Below are positions 27,188 through 36,878 of a DNA stretch of 64,000 bases, one piece after another. Every line of letters begins with the position of its first letter. The first letter of the stretch is position 1. The DNA lies in assembly GCA_903837345.1 (NCBI GenBank), contig CAILUG010000057.1, positions 1 through 64,000 of the forward strand. The letters run 5' to 3'. Both the position numbers and the translations under genes were made by a program. The stretch is from an uncultured Gammaproteobacteria bacterium. Lineage in GTDB: Bacteria > Pseudomonadota > Gammaproteobacteria > Pseudomonadales > Pseudohongiellaceae. The notes under the pieces are model-generated. The model was given only the letters and a program-made list of their open reading frames with translations, did no database searches and was not told the DNA's origin.

Positions 27188-28012
27188 TTACACACGGTTC
27201 AACAGAATTTCCAGCACAAACTTGCTGCCAAAATAGGCCAGTATCAACACCACAAAACCGCCGAGAATCCAGCGCAGCGCCACCTTGCCGCGCCAGCCGA
27301 AACGCTGGCGGCCCCACAGCAGGATGCCCCATACCGCAAACGATACGATGGTAAGCACGGTTTTATGGGCAAGATGCTGGGCAAACATGTCATCCATGAA
27401 CATGAAGCCGCTGATGATGACAGCCAGCAAGGCGATGAAGCCGGCCCTGATGAAGTCGAACAGCAACTCTTCCATGGATTGCAGCGGCGGCATATGGCGC
27501 AGGGTGTTGGAGTAATGATGTTGCTTGAGCTCGCGGTTTAGCCACGCCACCACCAGGGCCTGGATGGCGGCGATGGTAAGCAGGCTGAAAGCGAGGATGC
27601 CCAACACGCTATGCAAAGCCACACCGCCAGCCAGACCGGCATGCGGATGGTAGAAGCTGGGCAGGAAAGAGGAGCAGAGAATACTGACTATGGCCAGCGG
27701 GAACAGCACCAGAAACAGGTTGGCAACCGGTTTGCGCAAACTGGCAAGCACCACGATGAGGGCCATGACCCAGCTGAACAGTGAAGCAACCCGGAAAAAT
27801 CCGAAGTCATAGCCGGCCGGTGTGCTGATGGCCAGTATGGCATTGAACAGGTGGATCAGCAGGGCCACGCCTGCCAATGACAGGATGTAGCGGTTGTGGC
27901 CACCCAGGTCGCTGTGGCGCGCCGGCAGGTCTGCGGACAGCATGCGTCGCTGCAGCCAGGCGCTCGCTGCATAAAGTATTGAGGCCATCAAGCCGGTAAG
28001 AATCACACTCAT
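27188..28012 (-). CDS. ypjD: CcsA-like inner-membrane cytochrome assembly protein
   Basis: Integral membrane protein of 274 residues with about eight helices and the conserved His of the cytochrome c assembly fold in LHSVLGILAF. It is the short CcsA/CcmC relative usually called YpjD, often encoded divergently from ffh as here. Its exact job is not settled. It lacks the WWD motif of true heme-handling CcmC, so it is unlikely to replace the ccm operon at 54418-61570. Confidence 0.87.
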   Translation of the reverse strand: MSVILTGLMASILYAASAWLQRRMLSADLPARHSDLGGHNRYILSLAGVALLIHLFNAILAISTPAGYDFGFFRVASLFSWVMALIVVLASLRKPVANLFLVLFPLAIVSILCSSFLPSFYHPHAGLAGGVALHSVLGILAFSLLTIAAIQALVVAWLNRELKQHHYSNTLRHMPPLQSMEELLFDFIRAGFIALLAVIISGFMFMDDMFAQHLAHKTVLTIVSFAVWGILLWGRQRFGWRGKVALRWILGGFVVLILAYFGSKFVLEILLNRV

Positions 28013-28123
28013 GCGGGCAGTCTCTCATAACTGCCAAAGCGGTTGAAGTCTTATCAATGTCTATTGCCCATGCCATCGATACTGTAGAATTTCATGCCAG
28101 TCTTGCGTTACGGATCAGATTCC

Positions 28124-29524
28124 ATGTTTGAAGCCCTGTCTGAACAACTTTCCCATACCCTGCGTGCTCTCACCGGCAAAGCCAAGCTCACGGAAGACAA
28201 CATCCAGGATGCACTGCGTGATGTAAGGCGTGCACTGCTGGAAGCGGATGTTGCGTTGCCGGTGGTGAGTGAATTCACTGAGCGTGTGAAGTTGCGTGCG
28301 CTCGGTCAGGAAGTTGGCAAGAGCCTGTCCCCCGGCCAGGCCTTCATCCGCATCGTGCAGGCAGAATTGCAGTCGGTGATGGGCAACGAGAATTCGGCGC
28401 TTGATCTGCGGGCAGTGCCGCCGGCGGTGATCCTGATGGCCGGGTTGCAAGGTGCCGGCAAAACCACCACGGTCGCCAAACTGGCTTTGCTGCTCAAGAA
28501 CCGTGACAAGAAAAAAGTGATGGTCACCAGTGCTGACGTCTATCGTCCGGCGGCCATAAAGCAGCTGGAAACCCTGGCTGCCGAAGCCGGTGTTATTTTC
28601 TTTCCCAGTGACACAGGCCAGAAACCTGTCGAGATAGTGCAAGCCGCGATTGCCGAAGCCAGGCGCAATTTTGTTGATGTGCTGTTTATTGACACTGCCG
28701 GCCGCCTGGCCATTGACAGCGCGATGATGGAAGAAATCGCCGAGCTGCATCGGGTGGCCAATCCGGTTGAAACCCTGTTTGTCGTGGACGCGATGACAGG
28801 CCAGGATGCTGCCAATACCGCCAGGGCGTTCAATGAAGCGTTGCCGCTGACCGGGGTTATCCTGACCAAAACCGACGGCGATGCACGTGGTGGTGCCGCC
28901 TTGTCGGTACGCCAGATCACCGGCAAGCCGATCAAGTTCATTGGTGTGGGCGAAAAAATAGACGGTCTTGAGCCGTTTTATCCGGATCGTCTGGCATCCC
29001 GCATTCTCGGCATGGGCGATGTGCTGTCCTTGATCGAGGATGTAGAGAAGAAGGTCGACAAGGAGAAAGCACAAAAGCTGGCCAGCAAGATCAAGAAGGG
29101 CGAGCGTTTTGACCTGCAGGACTTCAAGGAGCAGCTGGAGCAGATGCGCAACATGGGAGGCATCACCAATCTGCTGGACAAGATGCCTGGCATGGGGGGC
29201 ATGGCCAAAACCGCTGCCAGCGCTGCCGGCGACAAGAACTTCGTGATGATGGAATCCATCATCAATTCCATGACCAGAAAAGAACGCTCCAACCCTGACA
29301 TCCTCAATGGCTCCCGCAAGCGCCGCATCACCCAGGGCTCGGGCACCACGCTGCAGGACCTCAACCGTTTGCTGAAGCAGCACAAGCAAATGCAGCTGGT
29401 CATGAAGAAAATGAAAGGGGGCGGTTTGACCAATATGCTCAGAGGCATGGGCGGCCGTTTGCCGCCTGGCATGGGGGGTATGGGCGGCGGTATGCCCCCC
29501 GGCGGACGCTTCCCTGGCTTCTGA
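28124..29524 (+). CDS. ffh: Signal recognition particle protein
   Basis: SRP GTPase of 466 residues that targets membrane proteins to FtsY and SecYEG. Start at MFEALSEQ (28124), matching the family. N domain, then the G domain with GLQGAGKTTT (107-116), DTAGR and TKTDGDARGG. The Met-rich M domain starts near 320 and ends in a Gly/Met/Pro tail of the usual kind. It is divergent from ypjD with about 110 bases between start codons. Confidence 0.98.
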   Translation: MFEALSEQLSHTLRALTGKAKLTEDNIQDALRDVRRALLEADVALPVVSEFTERVKLRALGQEVGKSLSPGQAFIRIVQAELQSVMGNENSALDLRAVPPAVILMAGLQGAGKTTTVAKLALLLKNRDKKKVMVTSADVYRPAAIKQLETLAAEAGVIFFPSDTGQKPVEIVQAAIAEARRNFVDVLFIDTAGRLAIDSAMMEEIAELHRVANPVETLFVVDAMTGQDAANTARAFNEALPLTGVILTKTDGDARGGAALSVRQITGKPIKFIGVGEKIDGLEPFYPDRLASRILGMGDVLSLIEDVEKKVDKEKAQKLASKIKKGERFDLQDFKEQLEQMRNMGGITNLLDKMPGMGGMAKTAASAAGDKNFVMMESIINSMTRKERSNPDILNGSRKRRITQGSGTTLQDLNRLLKQHKQMQLVMKKMKGGGLTNMLRGMGGRLPPGMGGMGGGMPPGGRFPGF

Positions 29525-29623
29525 TTCAGAAAATATCTTGGTCTTTCATCAATTTAGAGTTCCCAAAGCGGGGCTTTTCTCTTAGAATGGCGCCCTTTTT
29601 TCCGGGGTGTATAACTGGCTCCG

Positions 29624-29659
29624 GGAATTGAATTAGGGATTGAATCGGGGATTGATCGA
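29624..29659 (+). repeat. Three degenerate 12-base tandem units before rpsP
   Basis: Units GGAATTGAATTA, GGGATTGAATCG and GGGATTGATCGA follow one another between ffh and rpsP. They are imperfect, and they are the first of three 12-base tandem duplications in the rpsP-rimM segment. The 193-base gap otherwise holds a weak hairpin near 29648-29672 and the rpsP leader. Confidence 0.5.
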
Positions 29660-29717
29660 AAGCTCATGATCCCTGACCAAACTGGTTAATTTTTAGTTTT
29701 TAGACGGAATACAAATC

Positions 29718-29975
29718 ATGGTAACAATCAGGCTTGCACGCGGTGGCAGCAAGAAAAACCCGTATTACTACGTGACAGTGGCTGACCATCACAGGGCGCA
29801 CACTGGCAAATTCCTCGAACGCGTTGGTTTTTACAACCCAACCGCGCGCGGCAAGGAAGAGAAACTGCGTATTGACCTGGAACGTGTCAAATACTGGCAG
29901 AGCCACGGCGCACTGGCCAGCCCACGTGTAGCCAATCTGCTGAAAGAAGTGGTTGCTGCTCCGGTAGCTGCCTGA
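29718..29975 (+). CDS. rpsP: 30S ribosomal protein S16
   Basis: Protein of 85 residues with the S16 opening [10 protein letters not shown] and the blocks [12 protein letters not shown] and FYNPTARG. First gene of the rpsP-rimM-trmD-rplS unit. The ribosome site is modest (ACGG about ten bases upstream), as is common for this gene. Confidence 0.98.
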   Translation: MVTIRLARGGSKKNPYYYVTVADHHRAHTGKFLERVGFYNPTARGKEEKLRIDLERVKYWQSHGALASPRVANLLKEVVAAPVAA

Positions 29976-29995
29976 GTAGTTGTCTGAGTAGTTGT
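29972..29995 (+). repeat. Twofold 12-base tandem repeat at the rpsP stop
   Basis: CTGAGTAGTTGT occurs twice in a row. The first copy contains the rpsP stop codon, so the duplication adds only non-coding bases before rimM. Confidence 0.6.
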
Positions 29996-30066
29996 CTGGA
30001 TAAAGGCACAATCAAGAGAACGATGCAGACTTTCGGACGCACAGTTCCGGAAGTCGGGGTGAACTT

Positions 30067-30651
30067 ATGAATTCCCCCGGTTCACATGTTGTGATGGGGC
30101 GTATAGGAGCTCCCTGGGGTGTCAAAGGCTGGGTAAAGCTGTTTTCTTTCGCTGATCCCGCCGACAACCTGCTGGATTACCACCGTTTCTGGACCGTTGT
30201 TGCAAACGTGAGTTCAGCGGAAAGTTCAGCGGAAAGTGCAGCGGAAAGTGCGAACGCAAGTACGCACGGGCTGCAAATCCTTGAATTCGACGAAATGAAG
30301 GTGCACGGACACGACTTTGTAGGCCACATCAAGGGATGTGATGTGCGTGAACAGGCCTGCCGCTACACCGGGCTGGAACTCCTGATCGAAAAGACGGAAT
30401 TGCCCGGGCTGGATGCGGGATATTACTGGTACCAGCTGGAAGGGCTGCGGGTGGTGACAGCAAGTGGTCAGGACCTCGGCATAGTGCAGCAGCTGATGGA
30501 AACCGGTGCCAATGACGTGCTGGTAGTGAAAGGCGATGCCCAAAGCGTCGACAAGACGGAACGGTTGTTGCCCTGGATTGAAGACAGCGTGATCAGGCAG
30601 GTCGATCTTGCGAAAGGATTGATACTGGTTGAGTGGGACAAGGATTACTGA
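30067..30651 (+). CDS. rimM: 16S rRNA processing protein
   Basis: Ribosome maturation factor of 194 residues that acts on the 30S head with S19. The N-terminal RimM barrel (VVMGRIGAPWGVKGWVKLFS) is followed by a PRC-barrel (YYWYQLEGLRVVTASGQDLG). Between about residues 47 and 66 there is an insert SSAESSAESAAESANAS, coded by three 12-base tandem repeats, in a loop of the first barrel. It makes the protein slightly longer than the E. coli one (182) and is probably tolerated as a flexible loop. Confidence 0.96.
   Translation: MNSPGSHVVMGRIGAPWGVKGWVKLFSFADPADNLLDYHRFWTVVANVSSAESSAESAAESANASTHGLQILEFDEMKVHGHDFVGHIKGCDVREQACRYTGLELLIEKTELPGLDAGYYWYQLEGLRVVTASGQDLGIVQQLMETGANDVLVVKGDAQSVDKTERLLPWIEDSVIRQVDLAKGLILVEWDKDY
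30211..30246 (+). repeat. In-frame threefold 12-base repeat in rimM
   Basis: AGTTCAGCGGAA twice, then AGTGCAGCGGAA. The unit is a multiple of three, so it extends the protein by Ser-Ala-Glu-Ser units without a frameshift. Such tracts can change length by replication slippage. Confidence 0.85.
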
Positions 30652-30679
30652 GTATTACTGAACAAAACGGGACTTTGCC

Positions 30680-31441
30680 ATGACTGAGACCTTGCAGGTC
30701 GGACTGGTCACGCTGTTTCCGGGCATGTTCAGCGCATTGACAGAATTCGGCATTACCGGTCGGGCGGTGAGGAATCGCCAGGTCAGCATGCAGTACTGGA
30801 ATCCGCGGGATTTCACCACTGACAGGCACCGGACGGTAGACGACAGACCTTACGGCGGTGGTCCGGGGATGTTGATGAAGACAGGGCCCTTGAATGATGC
30901 AATCAGGGCAGCCAGGGCTTCGTTGACAAGGCAGGCGAGACCACCACGGGTGATCTACCTGAGCCCGCAAGGCAAGCCGCTGGATCAGGCGACGGTGAGC
31001 CGGCTGGCTGCGGAACCGGCACTGGTATTGTTGTGCGGTCGTTATGAAGGTGTTGATGAGCGTGTGCTCGCAACGATGGTGGATGAAGAATGTTCGCTCG
31101 GCGATTTCGTGCTGAGCGGTGGTGAACTGGCGGCGATGGCGCTGCTGGATGCTGTAATCAGGCGTTTGCCCGGGGTATTGGGCGATGCAGAATCGGCTTT
31201 GCAGGATTCGTTTGAAGGCGGGCTGCTGGATTGCCCGCACTACACGCGGCCGGAAGTGTTTGAAGGGCTGGAAGTGCCGGCAGTGTTGTTGAGCGGTGAT
31301 CATGCCCGCATCGCACGCTGGCGGGCCCGCGAGAGTTTGTATGCTACCTGGCGCAAGCGTCCGGAGCTGATTGAACGGTTGTCGAAGGAAGGTCTGCTCG
31401 ATGAGCAGCAGAAACTCTGGTTGGCAGAATTTGGCAAGTGA
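30680..31441 (+). CDS. trmD: tRNA (guanine-N1-)-methyltransferase
   Basis: Methyltransferase of 253 residues that forms m1G37 in tRNA and prevents frameshifting. The knotted SPOUT fold shows [12 protein letters not shown] and [13 protein letters not shown], with the [13 protein letters not shown] segment of the active site. It lies 28 bases after rimM in the conserved ribosomal operon. Confidence 0.98.
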   Translation: MTETLQVGLVTLFPGMFSALTEFGITGRAVRNRQVSMQYWNPRDFTTDRHRTVDDRPYGGGPGMLMKTGPLNDAIRAARASLTRQARPPRVIYLSPQGKPLDQATVSRLAAEPALVLLCGRYEGVDERVLATMVDEECSLGDFVLSGGELAAMALLDAVIRRLPGVLGDAESALQDSFEGGLLDCPHYTRPEVFEGLEVPAVLLSGDHARIARWRARESLYATWRKRPELIERLSKEGLLDEQQKLWLAEFGK

Positions 31442-31468
31442 TAAAAAAGTAGAGCAGTGGAGCAACTT

Positions 31469-31852
31469 ATGAGCAGCAGAAACAAGATCATTCAACTGGT
31501 TGAACAGGAACAGATGAAAAAGAACGTTCCTGATTTCAGCCCCGGCGACACCGTGGTCGTGCAGGTACGCATCAAGGAAGGCGATCGCGAACGTCTGCAG
31601 GCCTACGAAGGCGTTGTGATCGGCATTCGCAACCGTGGTTTGGGCTCAGCCTTCACTGTGCGCAAGATATCCCATGGTGTTGGCGTGGAACGTACTTTCC
31701 AGACCCATAGCCAGCAGGTAGACAGCATCACGCTGAAACGTCGTGGCGATGTGCGTCAGGCCAAACTGTATTACTTGCGTGATCTGACCGGCCGTAAAGC
31801 CCGCATCACCGAGAAACTGGACAAGCGCACAGAAGAACAAGTCGCAGAGTAA
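31469..31852 (+). CDS. rplS: 50S ribosomal protein L19
   Basis: Product of 127 residues starting at MSSRNKIIQ; the start at 31469 is set by GGAG six bases upstream. The blocks [19 protein letters not shown] and [12 protein letters not shown] are diagnostic. The family is usually about 115 residues; the small excess is an extended C-terminus. Last gene of the operon, followed by a hairpin. Confidence 0.97.
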   Translation: MSSRNKIIQLVEQEQMKKNVPDFSPGDTVVVQVRIKEGDRERLQAYEGVVIGIRNRGLGSAFTVRKISHGVGVERTFQTHSQQVDSITLKRRGDVRQAKLYYLRDLTGRKARITEKLDKRTEEQVAE

Positions 31853-31865
31853 GAACCTGCCGGTA

Positions 31866-31899
31866 CTGGCACTGTGCTGGCTTGGCCAGACAGTGCCAG
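31866..31899 (+). terminator. Hairpin after rplS, probable terminator
   Basis: A 10-base stem (CTGGCACTGT at 31866-31875 with its complement at 31890-31899) encloses a smaller CTGG/CCAG stem. Only a weak T-containing stretch follows, so termination may be partial. Confidence 0.55.
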
Positions 31900-31988
31900 C
31901 ACACTTCTCTGTGCATCCGTACTGCGGATGTCGATGTCAGGCAATCTGGATTAATATAGCGCAAGCTCCTTCCAGCCAGGCCAGCCTT

Positions 31989-32774
31989 ATGAACCAGCGA
32001 CTGAACATTCGTTCCTCGTCAGTATTCCTTTTGTGGATTTGCGCACTGTTTGCCGCACTGCCTGGCCTCGCCCAGCAGCAGGATGACTCTGCTCCCGTCG
32101 CCCGCATCCGCGAATTGTTGAACAGAACCCAACCCGACATGAGGATTGCCGCCATCAAGGCCGGCCCGATCAAGGGTTTGTATGATGTGCAGTTGCAGGG
32201 CGGACACTCCATCTATGTGAGTGCCGACGCCAAATACCTGATCCCGGGTGATCTTTATCAGGCCGACAGCGATGGCCTGGTCAACCTGGGTGAAAAGCAT
32301 CGTGACCAGTTGCGACACGACAAAATTGCCGCGGTGGATGAGAAGGACATGATCGTGTTTGCTCCCAAAGGGCAACGCAAGGCCACCATCACCGTGTTCA
32401 CCGATGTGGATTGTCCTTACTGCCGCAAGTTGCACGGCGAGATCGATCAGCTCAACGCGCTCGGCATTGCCGTGCGTTATCTCGCCTATCCCCGTACCGG
32501 CCTCAAAGGTGAAACCTACCGGAAAATGATTTCCACCTGGTGTGCCGATGATCGCAAGGCCATGTTCACCAGTGCCAAACGTGACGGTATCGTGCCGGTG
32601 AAGGACTGTGACAATCCGGTGGATGCGCAATTCGAGCTGGGCCAGGATGTGGGAGTCACCGGCACTCCCGCCATTGTGTTTGATGATGGCACGCTGCTGC
32701 CCGGTTATGTGCCGGCTGCAACACTGGCAGGTTATTTGTTCGGAGACGAGGCCAAAGCGGGCGGCCGTCTATAA
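31989..32774 (+). CDS. dsbC: Thiol:disulfide interchange protein DsbC
   Basis: Periplasmic disulfide isomerase of 261 residues. A signal peptide ends near PGLAQ (about 28), followed by the dimerisation domain and a thioredoxin domain with CPYC (141-144) and the cis-Pro loop VTGTPAI. Start at MNQRLN was chosen because it gives a normal signal peptide. It heads the dsbC-hom-thrC group. xerD, which often precedes dsbC in related genomes, is absent here. Confidence 0.95.
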   Translation: MNQRLNIRSSSVFLLWICALFAALPGLAQQQDDSAPVARIRELLNRTQPDMRIAAIKAGPIKGLYDVQLQGGHSIYVSADAKYLIPGDLYQADSDGLVNLGEKHRDQLRHDKIAAVDEKDMIVFAPKGQRKATITVFTDVDCPYCRKLHGEIDQLNALGIAVRYLAYPRTGLKGETYRKMISTWCADDRKAMFTSAKRDGIVPVKDCDNPVDAQFELGQDVGVTGTPAIVFDDGTLLPGYVPAATLAGYLFGDEAKAGGRL

Positions 32775-32788
32775 CGTTGGAGACAATC

Positions 32789-34102
32789 TTGAAGGTTATC
32801 AATATCGGCATCTGTGGTCTGGGCACAGTTGGCTACGGCAGTTTCAGTGTGCTCAGGAAAAACAGTCGCGAGATTGCGCGGCGGGTGGGAGCAGAAGTAA
32901 AAGTCACCCATGTGGGAGCGCGTCGCTTGCGTCCGGGCCAGGATATTGGCACCGTGAAAAAAAGTTCGGATGTGTTTGCCGTCGTCAATGATCCGTCTGT
33001 GCACATCGTGCTGGAGCTGATGGGAGGCATCGAAGTCGCCAAACCGCTGGTGTTGCAGGCGATTGCCAACGGCAAACATGTGGTAACTGCCAACAAGGCC
33101 CTGATCGCCCAGCATGGCACTGAAATTTTTGCAGCGGCTGCCAAAAAAAATGTGTTGGTGGCCTATGAAGCCTCGGTTGCCGGCGGCATTCCCATCATCA
33201 AGGCAATCCGTGAAGGCATGGCCGGCAACAGCATCCAGTGGCTGGCCGGCATCATCAACGGCACCGGCAATTTCATACTGACTGAAATGCGTGAAAAAGG
33301 CCGCGCCTTTGCCGATGTGCTGAAAGAAGCACAGGCGCTTGGCTATGCGGAAGCGGATCCGACCTTTGATGTCGAAGGTATCGATGCTGCGCACAAGCTG
33401 ACGATTCTGGCTTCGATTGCGTTCGGCATTCCGCTGCAGTTTTCCAGTACTTATACCGAAGGCATCACCAGGATTACCCAGGAAGATATCCGCTATGCCG
33501 ACGAGCTCGGTTATCGCATCAAGCATCTGGGCATCAGCCGCAAAACTGCCAAGGGTATTGAGCTGCGTGTGCATCCTACCCTGATCGATTCCGACAACAT
33601 GCTCGCCAACGTCAATGGCGTGATGAACGCCGTCATGGTTAACGGCGATGCTGTTGGTTCGACGCTTTACTACGGTGCCGGCGCCGGTGCCGCGCCGACT
33701 GCATCAGCGGTGGTGGCAGATATCATCGATGTGGCGCGCATGATTTCGCATCCGGAGAGTGGTGTGCCGGCACTGGCATTCCAGGACGACAGCTTGTCGG
33801 ATGTGCCCATACTGCCCATCAGCGAGATCAACAGCGCGTATTACCTGCGCATCACTGCGATGGATCAGGTCGGTGTGCTGGCTGACATCACCGAAATTCT
33901 CGGCCAAAGCAAAATCAATATCGAAGCCATCATCCAGAAGGAGCCGCGTGGGGCCGATGCCCAGAGCCAGCGCGTGCCAGTCATCATCCTGACGCGTGAA
34001 ATCCGCGAAGCAGTGATGAACGACGCGATTGCACGCATTGAAAAGCTGAAAGCTGTAGCCGAGAAAGTGATGCGTATTCGCGTGTTCAGACTGGACCAGT
34101 AA
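32789..34102 (+). CDS. hom: Homoserine dehydrogenase
   Basis: Reduces aspartate semialdehyde to homoserine for threonine and methionine synthesis. The product has 437 residues from a TTG start at 32789, chosen because GGAG lies six bases upstream and the protein then begins KVINIGICGLGTVG at the NAD(P) fold. The catalytic block follows (NKALIAQHG, AGIINGTGNFIL, DPTFDVEGIDAAHKL), and a C-terminal ACT domain (about 350-437) predicts threonine feedback control. It is followed by thrC with 16 bases between. Confidence 0.97.
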   Translation: MKVINIGICGLGTVGYGSFSVLRKNSREIARRVGAEVKVTHVGARRLRPGQDIGTVKKSSDVFAVVNDPSVHIVLELMGGIEVAKPLVLQAIANGKHVVTANKALIAQHGTEIFAAAAKKNVLVAYEASVAGGIPIIKAIREGMAGNSIQWLAGIINGTGNFILTEMREKGRAFADVLKEAQALGYAEADPTFDVEGIDAAHKLTILASIAFGIPLQFSSTYTEGITRITQEDIRYADELGYRIKHLGISRKTAKGIELRVHPTLIDSDNMLANVNGVMNAVMVNGDAVGSTLYYGAGAGAAPTASAVVADIIDVARMISHPESGVPALAFQDDSLSDVPILPISEINSAYYLRITAMDQVGVLADITEILGQSKINIEAIIQKEPRGADAQSQRVPVIILTREIREAVMNDAIARIEKLKAVAEKVMRIRVFRLDQ

Positions 34103-34118
34103 AGGAAAGGATTGCTTC

Positions 34119-35519
34119 ATGAGATACATCAGCACCCGCGGCCAGAGTCCTGCAGCCACTTTTGAACAAGTGGTATTGACTGGTCTGGCGCCGGATGGCG
34201 GCCTCTACATTCCGGAAAAATTGCCGGTGGTGAGCCTGCAACAGTTGGCTGACTGGCAAAAACTTTCCTACAGCGATCTGGCGTTTGAAGTGATCCGGAT
34301 GTTTGTCGGCGGTGCGATCCCGGACGCGGCCCTGAAGGCCATGATCACCGACAGTTATCGCAGTTTTACCGATCCGGAGGTGGCACCGCTGCGTCACCTG
34401 CACGACAACCAGTGGGTGATGGAGCTCTATTGTGGCCCGACGCTGGCGTTCAAGGATTTCGCATTGCAACTTTTGGGACGCCTGCTTGATTACTTTCTCG
34501 AGAAACGCCAGCAGCATGTGGCGATTCTGGGCGCCACTTCCGGCGATACCGGCTCGGCCGCGCTGGAAGGCTGCAAGCATTGCCGCTTTGTTGACATGTT
34601 CATTCTGCATCCGCACAACCGCGTGTCGGAAGTGCAGCGCCGCCAGATGACCACGGTCACCGGCGACAACATCAACAACATTGCGGTGGAAGGCAACTTT
34701 GACGACTGCCAGGAAATCGTCAAGCAGGCGTTTTCCGACCAGGGTTTCCTGCCCAAAGGCTACCAGCTGGTCGCAGTCAATTCGATCAACTGGGCGCGCA
34801 TCATGGCGCAGATCGTTTATTACTTTCATGCCGGCCTGAAGTTCCTGGGCAAATATCCGGCGGTATCGTTCTCGGTGCCCACCGGCAATTTCGGTGATAT
34901 CTACGCCGGGTATCTCGCCAAACAAATGGGCCTGCCGATACGCCAGCTGATCATCGCCACCAACCAGAACGACATCCTGCATCGCTTCATCAGCAGCAAC
35001 CGTTATCACAAAACCGCGTTGCAGGCTTCACTGTCGCCAAGCATGGACATCATGGTCAGCAGCAATTTCGAACGTTACCTGTTTGACCTGTTCCAGCGTG
35101 ACAGCAAGCGGGTCGCCGGTTTTGTGACCGGGTTGAGCAGGGATGTGCAGCACGTGTCAGAAGCGGAGTGGGCACGGGCGCGTGCGCACTTCGCCAGCTA
35201 CAGTGTCGATGACGCGGCTACCTGCGAGACGATCAGGAGCATTCATGCACGCACCGGCTATCTGGCTGATCCGCACACCGCCACTGGTCTCAAAGCAGCG
35301 GAGATGTGCGATACCGATATCAGCATTCCGATGATTACACTGGCCACTGCGCATCCGGCCAAATTTGCCGATGCAATTGAAAAGGCCGGACTGACCGTGC
35401 CCGGCCTGCCACCGCACATGGCTGATTTGTTCACGCGTCCGGAGCGTTGTTCAGTACTGCCGAACAGTCTGGATGCCGTCAAGCAATTCATGCAGCAACG
35501 GCTGTTGAAGCGAAGCTAG
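34119..35519 (+). CDS. thrC: Threonine synthase
   Basis: PLP enzyme of 466 residues that converts phosphohomoserine to threonine. It starts with MRYISTRGQSP, and the PLP lysine is in GPTLAFKDFALQ. The long-form motif GATSGDTGSAALEGC and the later SVPTGNFGDIYAGYLAK match the gammaproteobacterial type. AAAGGA gives a good ribosome site. The operon probably ends at the hairpin just downstream. Confidence 0.97.
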   Translation: MRYISTRGQSPAATFEQVVLTGLAPDGGLYIPEKLPVVSLQQLADWQKLSYSDLAFEVIRMFVGGAIPDAALKAMITDSYRSFTDPEVAPLRHLHDNQWVMELYCGPTLAFKDFALQLLGRLLDYFLEKRQQHVAILGATSGDTGSAALEGCKHCRFVDMFILHPHNRVSEVQRRQMTTVTGDNINNIAVEGNFDDCQEIVKQAFSDQGFLPKGYQLVAVNSINWARIMAQIVYYFHAGLKFLGKYPAVSFSVPTGNFGDIYAGYLAKQMGLPIRQLIIATNQNDILHRFISSNRYHKTALQASLSPSMDIMVSSNFERYLFDLFQRDSKRVAGFVTGLSRDVQHVSEAEWARARAHFASYSVDDAATCETIRSIHARTGYLADPHTATGLKAAEMCDTDISIPMITLATAHPAKFADAIEKAGLTVPGLPPHMADLFTRPERCSVLPNSLDAVKQFMQQRLLKRS

Positions 35520-35521
35520 TG

Positions 35522-35555
35522 CATCTTGCCGTGGCACTTTCACCACGGCAGGATG
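35522..35555. terminator. Bidirectional hairpin between thrC and the HtrA-like gene
   Basis: A 13-base stem (35522-35534 with 35543-35555, one G-T pair) has an eight-base loop between two convergent genes. No long T-run follows on either side, so the strength is uncertain. Confidence 0.6.
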
Positions 35556-35561
35556 AGGTTA

Positions 35562-36656
35562 TCAGCGACTGCGAATAATTCGTGGCCGGTTTTCCTGATC
35601 CGCCAGCGTCACCTTGAATTCCATGCGCTTGCCATTGCGGTCGGTTACCACCTTGATGGTGTCGCCACCCTTGTGCTGTTCCAGGATTGTCAACAAATCA
35701 TCCGTGGTTTTCACCGGGTTGCCATCAATTTCAGTGATGACATCACCCAGCACAATTTCTCCGCGCCGGTTTTGCTGTGCACCAATAATGCCGGCTTTGT
35801 CTGCCGGCATGCCGGCGGCGACATCAATTACCACCACTCCACTGATGCCATTCTGGCGGGCCCAGGTATCAGAGGCCATGTCGCCGATGCCCATGACCGG
35901 GCGCACCACATGACCGTATTGCACCAGTTGTGGCACCACTTTTTTCACAGTATTGACCGGAATGGAAAAGCCGATGCCGGCACTGGCGCCGCTGGGGCTG
36001 ATGATCTGGGCGGTGACCCCGACCAGCTGGCCCAGCGAATTCAGCAGCGGACCGCCGGAGTTGCCGGGGTTGATGGATGCATCGGTCTGGATCACATCAT
36101 GAATGACACGTTCGTTGGTGGAATTTATATCACGTCCCAGCGCACTGACCACGCCCACCGTCATCGTGGTATCAAGGCCAAAGGGATTGCCGATGGCAAC
36201 CACCTTGCGGCCGACTTCCAGCAGCGAGGAATCGCCAAGTGGCAGTGGTACCAGTTTGTCGGACGGCGCCTTGATACGCAGCACGGCGATGTCCTTGTCT
36301 TCGTTGACACCCACCACATCCGCATCCCAGGTACTGTGGTCACGCAGTGTAATGGTCAGGCGGCTGGCACCCTCAATTACATGGGCGTTGGTGACGATCA
36401 GCCCGGTTTTGTCCCACACGAACCCGCTGCCGCTGCCTTGGGGTACTTCCTGCACATTGCGGCTGAAAATGCTTGTCCGGTGCATCGCACTGTTGGTAAC
36501 AAACACCACCGAAGGACTGGCGTTCTTGAAAATCTCGATGTTGTTGGCCTCATCTTCCGTTTTGAAACTGAGGTAGTCGGGGGCGGCGCTGGCCACTACC
36601 GGAACCAGACCGAGCATCAGTGCGAACAGTCCGGTAACAAGTGAAGTTCTGGGCAT
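35562..36656 (-). CDS. HtrA/DegP-like S1C serine protease with one PDZ domain
   Basis: Periplasmic serine protease of 364 residues with a signal peptide ending near residue 25. The catalytic triad is complete: His92 (TNAHVIEGA), Asp122 (DKDIAVLRI) and Ser200 (NPGNSGGPLL). A single PDZ domain (about 265-355) makes it DegS-sized rather than DegP-sized. Unlike DegS, it seems to have a cleavable signal rather than an anchor. It stands alone and opposite to its neighbours, splitting the thr genes from recJ. Confidence 0.93.
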   Translation of the reverse strand: MPRTSLVTGLFALMLGLVPVVASAAPDYLSFKTEDEANNIEIFKNASPSVVFVTNSAMHRTSIFSRNVQEVPQGSGSGFVWDKTGLIVTNAHVIEGASRLTITLRDHSTWDADVVGVNEDKDIAVLRIKAPSDKLVPLPLGDSSLLEVGRKVVAIGNPFGLDTTMTVGVVSALGRDINSTNERVIHDVIQTDASINPGNSGGPLLNSLGQLVGVTAQIISPSGASAGIGFSIPVNTVKKVVPQLVQYGHVVRPVMGIGDMASDTWARQNGISGVVVIDVAAGMPADKAGIIGAQQNRRGEIVLGDVITEIDGNPVKTTDDLLTILEQHKGGDTIKVVTDRNGKRMEFKVTLADQENRPRIIRSR

Positions 36657-36878
36657 GGGTTCCTCGCTATTGATTCAACAACAAATAAAAACAATGGCCA
36701 ATGCCATTGTGTACAAATTAGGCCCCCGGTATTGCACTTAAGTTCCCGCGCTTGCGTAATAGAGGTCATCATCAGCCAGTTTCAGTTAAGGTTGCGAGGC
36801 TGGCAGGAGCTACTACAATCCGGGCATGGTCCAGAGGGAAAATAGGGCCGCAATTGCTGTTTTCAAGACAGGGGAAGC

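Noticed and set aside
28115-29389. Open frame of 424 codons on the minus strand opposite ffh
   Set aside because: ffh on the plus strand is certain; the opposite frame has no family features and no ribosome site.
35526-36644. Open frame of 372 codons opposite the HtrA-like protease
   Set aside because: The protease has a complete triad and signal peptide; the opposite frame has none of the signs of a protein.
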